A stretch of 64,000 nucleotides of DNA from Tupaia tana (GCA_026018925.1 JAKSZU010000004.1:13904964-13968963), one strand, 5' to 3'; shown: positions 20,990 to 32,549, counted from the stretch's first letter. Made by a program: numbers and translations. The notes: generated by a model not told the origin, from the sequence alone.

Positions 20990-21720
20990 CTTCCCGACAG
21001 CCACCGACTGCGACTGCGACTGCGGCGGCGCATGGCTGCCCGGCGTCCTGGCCAACCCGGAGCGCCAGGCGGAACCGTCCCGCAGAGCCCGGCACACGGG
21101 GTGCCCGGTGGCTGCTCCCTGGACAGACCGACGGGCGGGAGGCCCCAGCGGCTCCGGGCCGATGTCCCCGCGGCGTTGCGCAGCCGTCCTCACCTTTCGG
21201 AGCCCCCAGCGCGGGTCCCCCGGCCCCCTGGGTCCTGTGCCCGGTGCCCCTCCGGACCCCCCACTCCCCGGCCCGCCGTGGCCTGGGCGGGGCTTCCGCG
21301 GCTGTGACGTCATGGGCGGGCCCGGAGTAGCGTCAGCTCTTGATTGGCGGGCGCGGTGCGGCGCACTCGGCGGCTGCCTTCGGTGTGGACAAGATGCGAG
21401 GCGCCGGCTAGCGAGTGCGGGAAGGTGTCCGCGTAGACGACCCGGGGCTCGCGCCGGGCAGTGCCGCTGGAGCATGTGAGCGGCGCCGGGGCACGCTCGC
21501 GAGGCGGGAGAAGTTGCAGACGGGCTGCAGGGCCCCGCGCAGGACCGCGCCCCACGAGGCGATTGTGGGGTTCCGACCTTCACGCGCAGCGTCCAGGGAA
21601 AGCTCTCGCCCCTCGCCCACGCGCGCACCTCGGGCTGCGGCGCATGCTTTGCAGACCTGCTTCTTGGCCTGGCCCCGGGTGGCTCCGAGCGACAGGAGTG
21701 CCTTCTGGCCAAGGGCTGCT
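20990..21720. promoter_or_regulatory. unassigned CpG-island promoter between IFI6 and FGR
   Basis: The island has a perfect CRE (TGACGTCA, 21305-21312), a GC box GGGCGG (21314-21319) and an inverted CCAAT box (ATTGG, 21343-21347), a typical spacing for a housekeeping or bidirectional promoter. No recognisable protein follows on either strand. It may drive a lncRNA or an upstream non-coding exon of FGR. Direction is unknown. Confidence 0.6.
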
Positions 21721-24099
21721 GTCTGATACGCGACTGGGGTCTTCCTCCTGGACCTGGCCCGGCCCTCCTCCCGGGCCCTGGGACAAATGCCTGAGGTCCC
21801 TCGGTGCCACTGCATCCGTGGGCGCGTCCATCCTCTCCCAAGGCCGCACCCTCCCCAGCCCCCGCCCGGGGCCCTCTGGCCTTGTCACTTGACTTGCTGA
21901 GGTCTCCGGCCTCCCTGGCCTCCCTGACGTGGCTCTAATGAGGTAACGAGGTGCTTAAGGTTGGGCGGTCTGCAGGGACCTTGCCGGCATGCCAGGGCAA
22001 CCTGCGTCCTGCGCCTGCCGGGCTGGGTCACTCCCCTGCGGAAAACCCTTCTGGGTCTCCCGGTGGTGCCTGCCTGGGTCTCTGTTCTGAGCCAAGCCCA
22101 GCCCTCCTGCTGGACCTCAGCTGGCTGAGCGCCTTTCAGATCTCCCTTCCACCCAGGTCTGGTGGGGCCACTCCCGGCTGTCCCTCCCCTCTCCGTGATC
22201 TTTGGGTCCTGGGGTGGGACCTGTTCCAGTGAGGGCTGGCCCCGGTCCCCTGATGACACCCAGCAGCCTCCACCCAGCCTTGGTGAACTTTCAGCTTCTG
22301 GAAAATGGCTGACTTGCCCGTGCCTCTGAGCTTCCGCACCTGCTGCTGGGACCAGAAGGCTTCCCATTTACCCACGCCTCCAGCAGGGTGGGGGGAGGGG
22401 CTCAGGGACCAGCCCTGCTGCTCCCAGCACACGCCTTCGCTATCTCACGTCTGCCTGCCTGGCCCTGTGGGAGTGAGGGCACTTGTAGGGTCACTGCATC
22501 CCCAGTGACAGTGGTGGCCTCAGGTCTGGCCCCAAATCAGTTCTCAGTGGGGGTTCGAGTCCCGATGCTGTCCATTTGCTCCCAGCAGCGGGAAGCGCCC
22601 TGCTCTGTTAGCAGCCTCTCCATGGGCTTGTGGGCCACCTTCCTGGTTCAGCTCACCTCAGCCGAGGCCCAGAGGGAGTGGGCACCTCAGCTGGAGCCTT
22701 TGGTGCCAACCTGGTGCCTGGCTCATGGCCCACAGCCTGGACCTGCCTATAGGCTGGGACAGGGGGCGCTACACCCGGCCTCCCCTGCCCAGGAGCTACT
22801 GAGCAGCACCCGCTGGGGTGGTGGCCGGGCAGACATGTCATCAATGGCCATGCTTGTCCTGTAGGTGCACAGCAGGAGTCCTGGACGGAGGCTGCTTACC
22901 CGTGCACAGCTGGGCAGCGTGGAGCCAGGCCTTGCTTCCAGCCGGCCACTGCCCTTGCCCAGCTGCCCTGTCCCCAGGGTCACTGTGCCCAGACATCTAT
23001 GGTCTTGAGGGCCCCATGGTGCCTGCCCCTCCACCCATGGGGACTCACCAGCATGGACAATGGTTAAGGGCTGGCTGACCCCAGACCCAGACCAGATCTG
23101 GTGGTGGCTGGGGAGCTCAAGTGAGCCCGAGCCCTGGAACTGGGCTTTGGCTGTCGAGCTTGGGGTGGGGGGTCCTTTCTTGCATGGAGCCTTGATTTAT
23201 TGCTTTATCGTTGGCAGCAGGGCACCCTGGAGCCTCGCCTCGCAGAGACTCGAAGACCCCTCCTGGGTCCCTGTGGTGGCAGAGCTCCAGCATGACCTGT
23301 GACAGCTGGTTCTCGAGGGAGGGCATGGCCTGGGTTGACCCAGCCTGCCAGCGTCAGCTCTGCAGGGACTCTCACTGCGTCTGCCCCTGCCCTGCAGCCT
23401 TTGTGGAGCCAGGAGCCACTGCCAGGACACTCCCTCTCCTGTTCCTGCTCTCACCCTCCCTCCTGCTCCTCACCCCTCCAGGGCACCCCTAAGCCATGTG
23501 CTTGTGCTGGGAGATGGACAAGGAAACTCAGTCCCTTATGGGCAGGACCCCACCCTGCACACTGTGGCCGAGGGACCCCTTGAGTCAGCTCAGGTTGTGC
23601 AGCTCTTCGGCTCAGCTCCCCTCGGGGCTCCTGGTGTCAGAGAAGCCCATGTCCTTGCTCCAACCTGCAAGGTTCTGCGCGCGATCCATCTGCCTCCTCC
23701 CTTCAGCTGCGCTGGTCTTAGCATGTCTGGCATGCCCTGCCCCCGGCCCCTGCACTCACTCTCATCCTGCTTGGGGCGTCCATGCAGCCTCCCTCCCTCC
23801 CTCCCTCCCTCAGGAAAGTCCCTCATCGGGGCAGGCGCCAAGGCCCGCCCAAGGGCGCTGTCCCTGTCTGACCATCTGATGCTACTCCCTGGCTGCCTCC
23901 TGTATTCTCACGTGGTTTGATGTTTTTCCTTAGCACTACCACGTGATGTGTAACTGTTATTTTCGGTGCCCCTACAGAGTACAGGCCCCAGGGGAGCTGA
24001 GGTTCTCCGCCCCTCAGAAGACCGAGAAAGAGGAGAAAGGCTATCAGAAAGGTTCTGGAGGAAAAGACAATGAACATTATTACTGCTAGATGACACGGC
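21721..24099. other. downstream of the orphan CpG island, no gene seen
   Basis: Could hold exons of a lncRNA started at 21.3 kb. A (CTCC)n run lies at about 23790-23811. No supported coding exon. Confidence 0.4.
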
Positions 24100-24345
24100 C
24101 TAAAAGCCTCAGTAGTTAAACATTTGGGTTTGGGCTCGGGAAGAGACAAACGCCAATGGGCTAGAATCCAAAATCCCAAAGCAACCCACTGGCACATGGG
24201 GAGTTTGTGTGTGATGAAGGTGGCGTTTCAGAGACGGCCAGGTCACCCGGCACGGGAAGTAGCTTTTCCATTGAGCACCAGGATTAACTCCAAAGGGGTC
24301 AGAGATTCAAGTGCTGGGTAAATCAAAGCTAACTGCACTAGAGAA
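24100..24345 (+). pseudogene. decayed LINE-1 ORF2 fragment
   Basis: One frame reads RQWARIQNPKATH ... HMGSLCVMKVAFQ and later TRINSKGVRDS. This resembles the mammalian L1 ORF2 stretch before the C-terminal region (R-Q-W-x-R-I-x-N-P and later K-I-N-S-K-W-I-K-D-L). Only about 80 residues remain and the match is by eye. Confidence 0.4.
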
Positions 24346-24871
24346 CATGGGACAGTTTATAGTCTCCCATTGGGAGAAGTCTAACCATGACTAAAAATCA
24401 AAAAGTCAAAAATGTAAAAATACATTTTTTAAAAAGCCATAAAAAGGGAAGCTGTGCTCTAAACTCCATCTTCGAGACCCCTGAAATACCCAGACAACCA
24501 ATAGAGGAGAGACTTTTTTCACAGAATGACCAGAAACCACTGCAGAGGCGCAAGAAACATGAGAAACCAGGAAAACCTCTTTCCTCAAGGGAAAAGAACA
24601 GCCCCTCATCATCCAAGACAGTACAATGGAACTCGTGGAAATGTCCGATAGACAATTCAGAATATTCATAGTGGCAAAACTAAATGAGATGCAAGAGCTG
24701 AGAGACAATGAACTCCAGAAGGTGCAGGAGAAACGGGAACGAGCTCCGGGAGGTGAGGAAGTTCCTGCACGGTCTGAGAGAGGAAATACGCGCCATAAAG
24801 ACGAATGAGAGGGCGTCGTTAGAGATGAGGCTGCAATATATGAAACCAGGACCTCCCTCGAAAGGGTTGAG

Positions 24872-25129
24872 GGAACCAGCAGTTGGCGTAATGGCTATGT
24901 CGCTGGACTCCCACGTAGTCGACTGCGGTTCGCGTCCCGGACCCGGTGGCTTAAAACAGTGGGTGTGAGTGTGTGTGTGCCCAAGATCCCAAGAGGAGAA
25001 TGGAGGAGAAGGGATTGCGGCGTGGCCATCCCCCCCGGGGGGTGATTTCTCGCTTTCTATCTCTATGCCTCTCTCTGTCTGTCTGGCGAGTGCACGCGTC
25101 CTATAGCGAAAACCTCTCCAAAAAAAAAA
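24872..25129 (+). mobile_element. SINE-A inside the HAL1-like relic
   Basis: Full-length copy with 12-bp target-site duplication GAAAGGGTTGAG at 24860-24871 and 25130-25141. Pol III A box (TGGCGTAATGG) and B box (GGTTCGCGTCC) are visible. Confidence 0.92.
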
Positions 25130-25779
25130 GAAAGGGTTGAGAGCAGATTAGTCCATGCAGAAAATTGAATCTCGGGTGTTGAAGGCAAAACCTCTGATCT
25201 AGAAAAAACAACCCCCCACACATACAAAAAAAGAGAAAAATGACCCCCCAAAAAATGAGGAAGAAATACTCAATAACATTAAGCACCCAAACAAGCACCC
25301 AAACATCCAGATAATCGGTAACCCAGAAGGTGAAAAAACTAATAAGGACCTCGATAATCTATTCCCTGAAATCCTGGAATGAAAACTTTGAAACCTAAAG
25401 AGGCATTCAAATATCCAGACCCAAGAAATACAAAGGACCCCACATAGAATCAACCCAAGATGTCCAAGGCACATCATAGCCAGATTGCCCAAATTCACAG
25501 ACAAAGACAAGACACTGGAACTGGCAAGAGAGAAACATCAGGTTCCTTATAAAGGTGATCCCGTCAGGCTGGCCTCAGACCTCTCATCAGAAACGATGCG
25601 AGCAAGGACAGAATGGGGACGTATGGTCCCAGTGTTAAGCGAGAAACAGTTTCAACCAAGAATACCATACGCAGCAAGATTGTCCTTCATGTGGAAAGAA
25701 AGGATAAAAACATTCTCAGATAAACAAGACCTGAAAAAATTTACCAACACCAGGCCAGCTCTTCAAGAAGTTCTGAAAG

Positions 25780-26050
25780 TGGGACCAGCAGTTAGCGTAA
25801 TGGCTATGTTGCTGGACTCCCATGTAGTCGACCGTGATTCGAGTCCCAGACCCAGTGGCTTAAACTCACGCCGGGCGCGTGTGCGTGCGTGCCCAAGATC
25901 CCGAGAGGAGAATGGAGGAGAAGGGATTGTGGCGTGGCCATCCCCCTGGGGGGTGATTTCTCGCTTTCTATCTCTCTATCTCTCTCTGTCTAGTGAGCAC
26001 ACGCACCCTATAGCAAAAACCTCTCCCCCCACACAAAAAAAAAAAAAAAT
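25780..26050 (+). mobile_element. second SINE-A inside the HAL1-like relic
   Basis: Full-length copy with duplication AGTTCTGAAAG (25769-25779) and AGTTCCGAAAG (26051-26061), one mismatch in eleven. It interrupts the relic just after TRPALQEVLK. Confidence 0.92.
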
Positions 26051-26361
26051 AGTTCCGAAAGGACTGCTTTACCTGGAAAACCAAAGACACACATACAGAA
26101 GAACAAAAAGCCACCAAGAAAATGACCAACTTAATGCTAGGGACAAGAAATATCAATAATAATGTTGAATGCTAATTTCCAGGATTTAAACAGAAAGATC
26201 GGACCACAGCAACACTGCAAATTCAACAGAAGAGAGATTAATTACATAAGACTGAACTGGTGAAATTGAATTTTGTGACTTTTGAGTAAAACATTACTGT
26301 CTTTTTCTTTACTGTGCTTTGTTTTCCCAATTTAAGGATTTTGCTTTCTTTTTATCTATTT

Positions 26362-26548
26362 TTTAAAATAATTATCCATTTAATTTTATTTATTCATTCA
26401 TTTTTGTTTTTAATTTGACCAGAGAGACAGATGGTGAGAGTGAGAAAGAGAGGAAGTGAGAAAGCAAGCCACCAGATTCAGGACTTGAACCCTGGGCAGC
26501 CATGTGGGAGTGTCCAGCGCCTTAACCACCACGCCACCCTCTGGTCCC
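26362..26548 (-). mobile_element. SINE-B
   Basis: ATTTTATTTATTCATTCA tail complement, AATTTGACCAGAGAGACAG, head ending CACCCTCTGGTCCCC. Confidence 0.88.
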
Positions 26549-27165
26549 CTCTTTTGATCTATTGATAAGTTCAGCAATTTGTTTAAATATTTTTTGTTCT
26601 TGTTTGTTTCTTTAAATGAAACATAAACTTTTCTTCCTTCCTGACCCCTCTGGAGTTGTAAAATATTTGGGAGTATTCTTTTGTGGCAGAAATGTTATTT
26701 GCATAAGTTCGATAGTGCCTGTTGCATTGAATCAGAAATTGGAAATATTCATTACTGGACAGGGCTTTGACTGGAATGTCATATCTGAAGATTAACCACA
26801 AAACTATGGAACTAAGGTGGCTCTCAAGCCAGCAGGAGCTCTCGGAAAGATGGCCTGGCACCATGAACAGCTCTGCCTGTCAGAGAGGATTACAGAAGCT
26901 ATATGAAAGAATTCGTACCATAAAATAACTGGACTTTTCCAGCCCAGCATTGTAGTCAGCAGAGATTGCAAAAGAGCAGCCACAAGCAGAGGATTATCTT
27001 AGGAAGACTTTGAAGGAAGAAAAAGAGACTGATCTTTGCTAGCAGATGGTGTATCACAGAATACTTGGGCAGGGCTGAATTGAGAAGGCTCTGTGCTGGG
27101 CGTTTGCTTTTCAACAATTTGAGTAGTTGACATGTAAATATTTTCTCAACAATATTTAAAACCTG
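26549..27165. other. AT-rich intergenic DNA
   Basis: Possibly 3' sequence of the HAL1/L1-type relic or another old repeat. Nothing could be assigned. Confidence 0.4.
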
Positions 27166-27355
27166 GGGCCAGCAAGTGGTGTGGTGGTTAAGGTGCTGGA
27201 ATTCCCACATGGCTGACCATAGTTCGAGTCCCGGACCTGGCGGCTTGCTTTCTCTCTCTCTCTCTCTCTCTCTCTCGGTCTTTCTATGGCAAAACTCATG
27301 TGAAAATAATAATAATAATAATAATAAATAAAGTTAAATAAAATAATTTTTAAAA
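27166..27355 (+). mobile_element. SINE-B with (ATA)n tail
   Basis: GGGGCCAGCAAGTGGTGTGG head, (CT)n, then an (ATA)n tail near 27306-27328. Confidence 0.88.
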
Positions 27356-27724
27356 ATATTAAAAACCATACTGTCTCTGTTGTTATAGAGTCACAAACAA
27401 AATTATAACAAATATTTTGAACATTATTTTTAAAACTCAGTTTTTTGAAATTTTGCAAGTTGTTTATTAACTGTCAAAAACTATGGAGTATGAGCAAAAA
27501 TTTTTGGATATGTAAAGTAAATGTTTGCGGAAAAATGTAAAAATAAATAAATTATTTTAAAAAGCCATAAAAAATACTGATAAAGTCAACAATACAAAAA
27601 TCACAATCTTCTGCATGGAAATACAGTATAAATCAGTCTTCCACTATTTATAAGACAACACACTGGGGAAATATTTCCAAATCAAATCACAGAAGAGCAG
27701 CTCTCTAATTTGTAAGGAATTCCT

Positions 27725-27976
27725 GGTGACCAGCAGGTGGCGTAATGGTTACGTCACTGGACTCCCACGTAGTCAGCCACGGTTTGAGCCCTGGACCCAG
27801 TGGCTTAAACTCAAACCGGGCGCGTATGCATGGGTGCCCAAGATCCCGAGAGGAGAATGGAGGAGACAGGATTGTGGTGTGGTCAACCCCCTCAGGGGTG
27901 ATTTCTCGCTTTCTGTCTCTCTGTCTCTGTCTTTCTGGTGAGTGCATGCGCCCTATAGCAGAAACCTCTGGAAAAA
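27725..27976 (+). mobile_element. SINE-A
   Basis: GTGACCAGCAGGTGGCGTAATGG to TATAGCAGAAACCTCTGG. AATTCCTGG / AAATCCTGG flanks may be the target duplication. Confidence 0.85.
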
Positions 27977-28062
27977 AATCCTGGAAATTGGAAAAGGACC
28001 AACAGTCTAATACAATATAGGCATAAGGTATGAACTGACCAGGATAGTCCATGAAAATTACA

Positions 28063-28243
28063 TTTTTTTTTTAAGAATTACTTATTTAATTTTATTTATT
28101 CATTCATTTATTTTCATTTGACCAGAGAAAGACACACAGAGAGAAGGAAAGTGAGAAAGCAAGCCGCCAAGTCTGGGACTCAAACCGTGGTCAGCCATGT
28201 GAGAATGTCCAGTGCCTTCACCACCACACCACCTGCTGGCCCC
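28063..28243 (-). mobile_element. SINE-B
   Basis: T tract, TTTTCATTTGACCAGAGAAAG, head ending ACCACCTGCTGGCCCC. Confidence 0.88.
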
Positions 28244-28269
28244 GAAAATTACTTTTAAACACATGAAAA

Positions 28270-28545
28270 GAGGAACGAGCTGATGGCCTAGTGATTATGT
28301 TACTGGACGCCCACATGGCCGGCCGTGGTTCGAGTCTCCGACCCAGGGCTTGAAACTCACGCTGGGCACGTGTGCGTGTGCGCCCAAGATCCCAGGAGGA
28401 GAGTGGAGGAGAAAAGATTACAGCATGGCTATCCCTGTAGGCAGCAATCTCTCACTTTCCCCCCACTGTCTCTGTCTCTCTCCAGCAAGCGCACATGGCC
28501 TAAGCAAAAAACCTCTTAAAACAAACAAAAAAAAAAAAGAAAAAA
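28270..28545 (+). mobile_element. SINE-A, older
   Basis: GGAACGAGCTGATGGCCTAG head and a body with CGTGTGCGTGTGCGCCC, followed by an A-rich tail with AAAC repeats. Confidence 0.75.
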
Positions 28546-28621
28546 AGCTCAAACTCATTCAAAAGAAATGCACACCTGGACCCGCCCCATGGCCTTGTTG
28601 TTAAGAGAGCTGGACCCCTGT

Positions 28622-28697
28622 GGGACTAGCAGACGGTGTAATGGTTATATCACTGGACTCCCATGTAGTCTACTGTGGTTCGAGTCCCAGTCCATGA
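28622..28697 (+). mobile_element. SINE-A head fragment
   Basis: GGGACTAGCAGACGGTGTAATGG through the B box GGTTCGAGTCC, then lost. Confidence 0.75.
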
Positions 28698-28778
28698 GTC
28701 AGTGGTGGGGTTGGGGAAGGTGTAGCCCACCTCGCGCCCCCACAATGGAGCACCGTACAGCTGTGAAAAGAGTGAGGG

Positions 28779-29040
28779 CCAGGGCCAGTGGGGGTGTGGT
28801 GGTTGAGCCACTGGACTACCACATGGCTGACCTCAGTTTGAGTCCCAGATCTGGCAGCACGATTGTCATGCCAGGTGCTGGTGCATGTGTGCCCAAACCC
28901 AAGGGGAGAATGGAAGAGAGGGGACTGCGACATGGCTACTGCCCTGGGGGTGGTTTCTCACTGTCCCTCTCTGTCTCTCTCCTCTTTGGTGAGCACAGAC
29001 GCCCTAATACAAAAATCTTAAAAACAAACAAACAAAAAAC
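28779..29040 (+). mobile_element. SINE-A-like copy with SINE-B-like head
   Basis: GGGGGTGTGGTGGTTGAGCC head followed by an A-type body (GTGCATGTGTGCCC, GAGAATGG, GTGAGCACAGACGCCC). Confidence 0.7.
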
Positions 29041-29045
29041 CACGG

Positions 29046-29300
29046 TGGGGCCAGCCTTGTAGCAAAGACATTAAGCACTGTGCATAAAGAGCTGGATCCC
29101 ACGTGAGGATTGCAGTTCGAATCCCGGTCCCCCAGGGCTTGAAAAACACGTCAGGCATGTGCACACGCGCTACGAATCTCAGAAGGACGGAGAAAGACAA
29201 AGAGAACTGGTGTGACCGGCCACTGCGGTGAGGCACTTTGTCCCTGGAGAGCACACACACCCTCTGGCAATAAAAATAAATTACATTATAAAAAAAATTT
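29046..29300 (+). mobile_element. SINE-C, best preserved copy
   Basis: GGGGCCAGCCTTGTAGCAAAG head, B box GTTCGAATCCC, CTTGAAAAACACGTCAGGC, GGAGAGCACACACACCCTC, then an ATAAA tail. Confidence 0.7.
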
Positions 29301-29364
29301 TTTTTAAGGCAAGGTGGGGCCAGCCCACTACATAGTGGTTGAGGAAATTTAAAAGAAAAGAAGA

Positions 29365-29635
29365 GGGACAGAAGTTGTCATAATGGCTATGTTGCTGGGC
29401 TCCCGTGTAGTCGACCATGGTTTGAGTCCCGGACCTGGTGGCTTAAACTCACGCCAGGCGCGTGTGCATGTGTGCCCAAGATCCTGATAGGAGAAAGGAG
29501 GAGAAGGGATTGCGGCGTGGCCATCCCCCCTGGGGGGTGATTTCTCGCTTTCTGTCTCTCTGTCTCTGTCTTTCTGGTAAGTGCATGTGCCCTGTAGGAA
29601 AAACCTCTCCAAAAAAAGAAAAAGAAAAAGAAAAG
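29365..29635 (+). mobile_element. SINE-A
   Basis: GGGACAGAAGTTGTCATAATGG head, intact body and palindrome, (AAAAAG)n tail. Confidence 0.88.
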
Positions 29636-29744
29636 AAGAAACAACGGGCAGGGCAGTATGTATGATAACCCACTTCTTGTAGGACAAGGGGGAAAATTTA
29701 TGTGTATGTGTCTACACATGTGCATTTACTGTGTGGGCAGTGTA

Positions 29745-29820
29745 ACCAGTGACTCAGATCACAGACCCGGAAGCCAGACTGCCTGGGTTTGAAGTCAGTC
29801 CTGCCCCTGCGCTCGGTCGA
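29745..29820 (+). repeat. MIR relic
   Basis: GACTCAGATCACAGACCCGGAAGCCAGACTGCCTGGGTTTGAAGTC resembles the MIR head with its B-box region. Confidence 0.4.
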
Positions 29821-29839
29821 ACAGCATCTCAGCAAAGTT

Positions 29840-30000
29840 CCAGAGCCTGCGGCAGTGACCTTATTTGGAAAGGGATCTTTGCAGACATAGCCAAGGTAAG
29901 ACGGAGATGGCCGACTAGGAAGGCCCCAAATCCACAGACAGTGCCCTGAGCAGGGCAGTGAGTTCAGACACGGCGACAGACAGTCCACAGTACCGTCCGA
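29840..30000 (+). repeat. MLT1-like LTR fragment (ERVL-MaLR)
   Basis: GTGACCTTATTTGGAAAGG, ATCTTTGCAGACATAGCCAAG and GGCCCCAAATCCACAGAC follow the order of the well-known ERVL-MaLR LTR sequence. Only LTR sequence remains and it has no coding part. Confidence 0.65.
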
Positions 30001-30224
30001 AGGCAGGGCTGAGACCAGAGCACCGTCTACACAGCAAGGGCGCCAGGGCTGCCAGCAGCCGCCTGAAGCGCAGGAGATGCGTGGGGCAGACTCTCCCAGG
30101 ACCTCTGCGGGAAGGGCACCCTGACACCTGGTTTTGGACTTGGAGCCAGAACTGCTGGGGAGCCCCTGCCTGGGGCCCGGAGCCGCCCGTGGGGCCGCAG
30201 CAGCCCTCGCAGGCCAGCAGGGTT

Positions 30225-30300
30225 GCTCAGCTGTGTGGTCTGGGGCGAGTTCTTCACCTCTCTGGGCCCTCCGTGAACTAGAGGTGACAGTGCTCACCCG
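30225..30300 (+). repeat. MIR relic
   Basis: GCTGTGTGGTCTGGGGCGAGTTCTTCACCTCTCTGGGCC matches the conserved MIR core and 3' part by eye. Confidence 0.5.
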
Positions 30301-30960
30301 TGGGCACGCCCAGCGCTCACACCAGGCTCTGCGGCTGGCTGAGGCTGGTACCAAGACCTGTTGGCTCTGTCTGTGTCTCTGTCTCTCCTGGAAGAGAGTC
30401 TTCTAAAAACACATATGGCTGGGGATGAATAGGTGCCCCGGGACGGCCGCGTTCAGCCTGGTGCCAGGCCCTGGGAGACCCTTTCCTGGCCCTTCACCTT
30501 GGTGCTCGGCCACCGCGCTCCTGCAGGACACCTCCCGTAGGGCCACCTGGCGCCTCCCTGAGCACCCCCCCTTCCCAGATGGGCTGTGTGGCTGCGGCCT
30601 GCAGCCTCCACTTCTCCCGCCTCGCTCTGGCTCCCTCCTGCCCACAGCTCAGCCCACGGCGCCGTGGCCTGGCTCGTTTCTAACTCCGGGAAGGGACTGG
30701 CCCCCGTCCCCTTCTCTCCAGTGAGTCCCGTCTGGGTCTAACTGAAACCACCCTCACTGCCATAACTCAGTCTCCCCAGGCTCCTGGAGCCGCTTAGACA
30801 GCAGTTGGGCTCATCCCCCGCCACCTTGTGCTCACCAGGGCCCGGGCGAGCCCTTCGCTTGGAGTCTCCGGTCTGGGCTCCCCGGGCCCATGCCCAGAAA
30901 CGTCACCCGAGGGTGCCCTCCTTTAGAATCTGCTCAGACTCGCCCCTGTGGGATGCCTCC

Positions 30961-31425
30961 CCCCGCCCCCGGGCAGTGTGTCCCTCCCTCCCCGGGCAGT
31001 GTGGCCCCCCATCCCTCCCCGGGCAGTGTGTCCCCCCATCCCTCCCCAGGCAGTGTGTCCCTCCCTCCCCGGGCAGTGTGTCCCCCCATCCCTTCCCAGG
31101 CAGTGTGTCCCTCCCTCCCCGGGCAGTGTGTCCCCCCATCCCTTCCCAGGCAGTGTGTCCCCCCCATCCCTCCCCGGGCAGTGTGTCCCCCCATCCCTCC
31201 CCGGGCAGTGTGTCCCTCCCTCCCCGGGCAGTGTGTTCCCCCGTCCCTCCCTTCCTCTCTCCCCCTCCCCAGGCAGTGTGTCCCCCCGTCCCTCCCTTCC
31301 TCTCTCCCCCTCCCCAGGCAGTGTGTCCCCCCATCCCTCCCCGGGCAGTGTGTCCCTCCCTCCCCGGGCAGTGTGTCCCCCGTCCCTCCCTCCCCGGGCA
31401 GTGTGTGCCCCCAGTCCGTCCCTCC
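30961..31425 (+). repeat. minisatellite, CGGGCAGTGTGTCCCCCCATCC-type units
   Basis: About 18 units of 21-30 bp with GGGCAGTGTGTCCC as core, alternating CCTCCCTCCC and CCCCATCCCTCC spacers. Two longer units carry a TTCCTCTCTCCCCC insertion. Proline/serine-rich open frames across it are by-products. Confidence 0.92.
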
Positions 31426-31639
31426 CTCCCTACTTTCTACCCACACATCAGGCCAGGCGGGCTGGTGCTGCTTAGACTGTGGGAATTAAAGGGACCCTGT
31501 GTGCGATGACAGCTGGTCACTGTCTACGCAAGGCTGACGTGGGCCCGGGCTGTGACGTCTCTTCCAAGTCTCTGATGAAACTGTCACTCCTGCCCGTCTT
31601 TATTTTTTAATGACAACACTTTTTAACTGCCTGGCCAGA

Positions 31640-31770
31640 GGCCGGAATGCCCGCCCAGGGCCCAGAATGCCCACCAAGGGCAGAGCCCGGGGTGCCCGCC
31701 CAGGGCCCGGATACCCGCCCAGGGCCCGGATGCCTGCCCAGGGCAGAGCCCGGGGTGCCCGTCCAGGGTG
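31640..31770 (+). repeat. short minisatellite of GCCCGCCCAGGGCCCGGAT units
   Basis: Six to seven units of about 19-20 bp, some carrying AGAGCCCGGGGT inserts. Confidence 0.8.
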
Positions 31771-32549
31771 GGTCTACTGGCCCCCCGAGTGTCGCCTTGC
31801 CCCTCTGAGCTCTGCACCCCTGAGCTGGAGCGCTGGTCTGGAGCGACGGCTGGCAGAGTTTTCTCTAAAGGTCCAGGAAGTTGTGTTCTGGCCTCGCGCG
31901 TCCCACGGGCTGGCTGCAGCCACTTGGCCCTGTCGTCAAGGCACGGACGTGCACACGTGCGACACGTGTGTGCAGCAAGGCTGTGCCCACGTGGCTATTT
32001 ATGGACGGTAACGTTCAGATAAACGTACTTCTTTTATGTCATAAAATATTCTTCTTTGGATTTTATGGACCATTCAAAAATGTAAACACCGTTCTCGGCT
32101 TATGGGGTACACAAACCCGGTGGAGGGGCTGGCAGGGCTCCGTGAGCCTGGCCCACGTGGAAGGTTCCAGGTTTGTGTCTGGAGCCCTCCTGGAGCCCTC
32201 GGGCCTGGCACATCCCGGATCTGCAGTGACGCTGCCGTCAGGACCCTGCTACGGGCACTGTCTCCCTCTCTCTCATGAAATAAACGAATAAATAGCTTAA
32301 AAAACCAGTCAGGGCAGCCGGCTAGTCCCAGACCCGGTGGCTCAAGAAATGTACACACCAGGCGTGTGAGGTGTGAGCACAGTCCCCAAACGAGGGGGCG
32401 GGCCATCTCAGGGCCCACACCCGGTGCTCGCTCTGTGTCACACCGGGGAGTGTACACGCCCACTAGCAGGTTTGAACCAGGCAGAGCGGACAGCTCTGCG
32501 TTGCTCCTGTCCTGCTGCCCGTCGGTTAGTGTAGGTTAGGACTCTGTGA

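Larger units (their letters stand above)
24387..26170 (+). pseudogene. HAL1/L1-type ORF1 relic, split by two SINE-A insertions
   Basis: An N-terminal part (MTKNQKVKNVK...) and a heptad-rich coiled-coil part (LNEMQELRDNELQKVQEK, then REVRKFLHGLREEIRA) lie in shifting frames. They are followed by IQIIGNPEGEKTNKDLDNLF near 25305 and by the L1 ORF1 C-terminal domain at 25485-25780 (ETMRARTEWG, FQPRIPYAARLSF, TRPALQEVL). Removing the SINEs at 24872-25129 and 25780-26050 restores continuity. Stop codons and frame changes show it is dead. No ORF2 reverse transcriptase follows, which fits the ORF1-only HAL1 class rather than full L1. L1 ORF1 products are RNA-binding trimers; this copy has no expected function. 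Confidence 0.65.

Noticed and set aside
20954-21841. 295-codon minus-strand frame across the orphan CpG island
   Set aside because: Arg/Pro/Gly-rich with no similarity I recognise. Expected from GC bias.
29885-29930. Possible L1 5' UTR start (GGAGATGGCCGACTAGG)
   Set aside because: The preceding and following bases fit an MLT1-type LTR in continuous order, which explains it better.
30805-31509. Proline-rich frames at 31 kb
   Set aside because: Product of the GGGCAGTGTGTCCC minisatellite; open in several frames on both strands.
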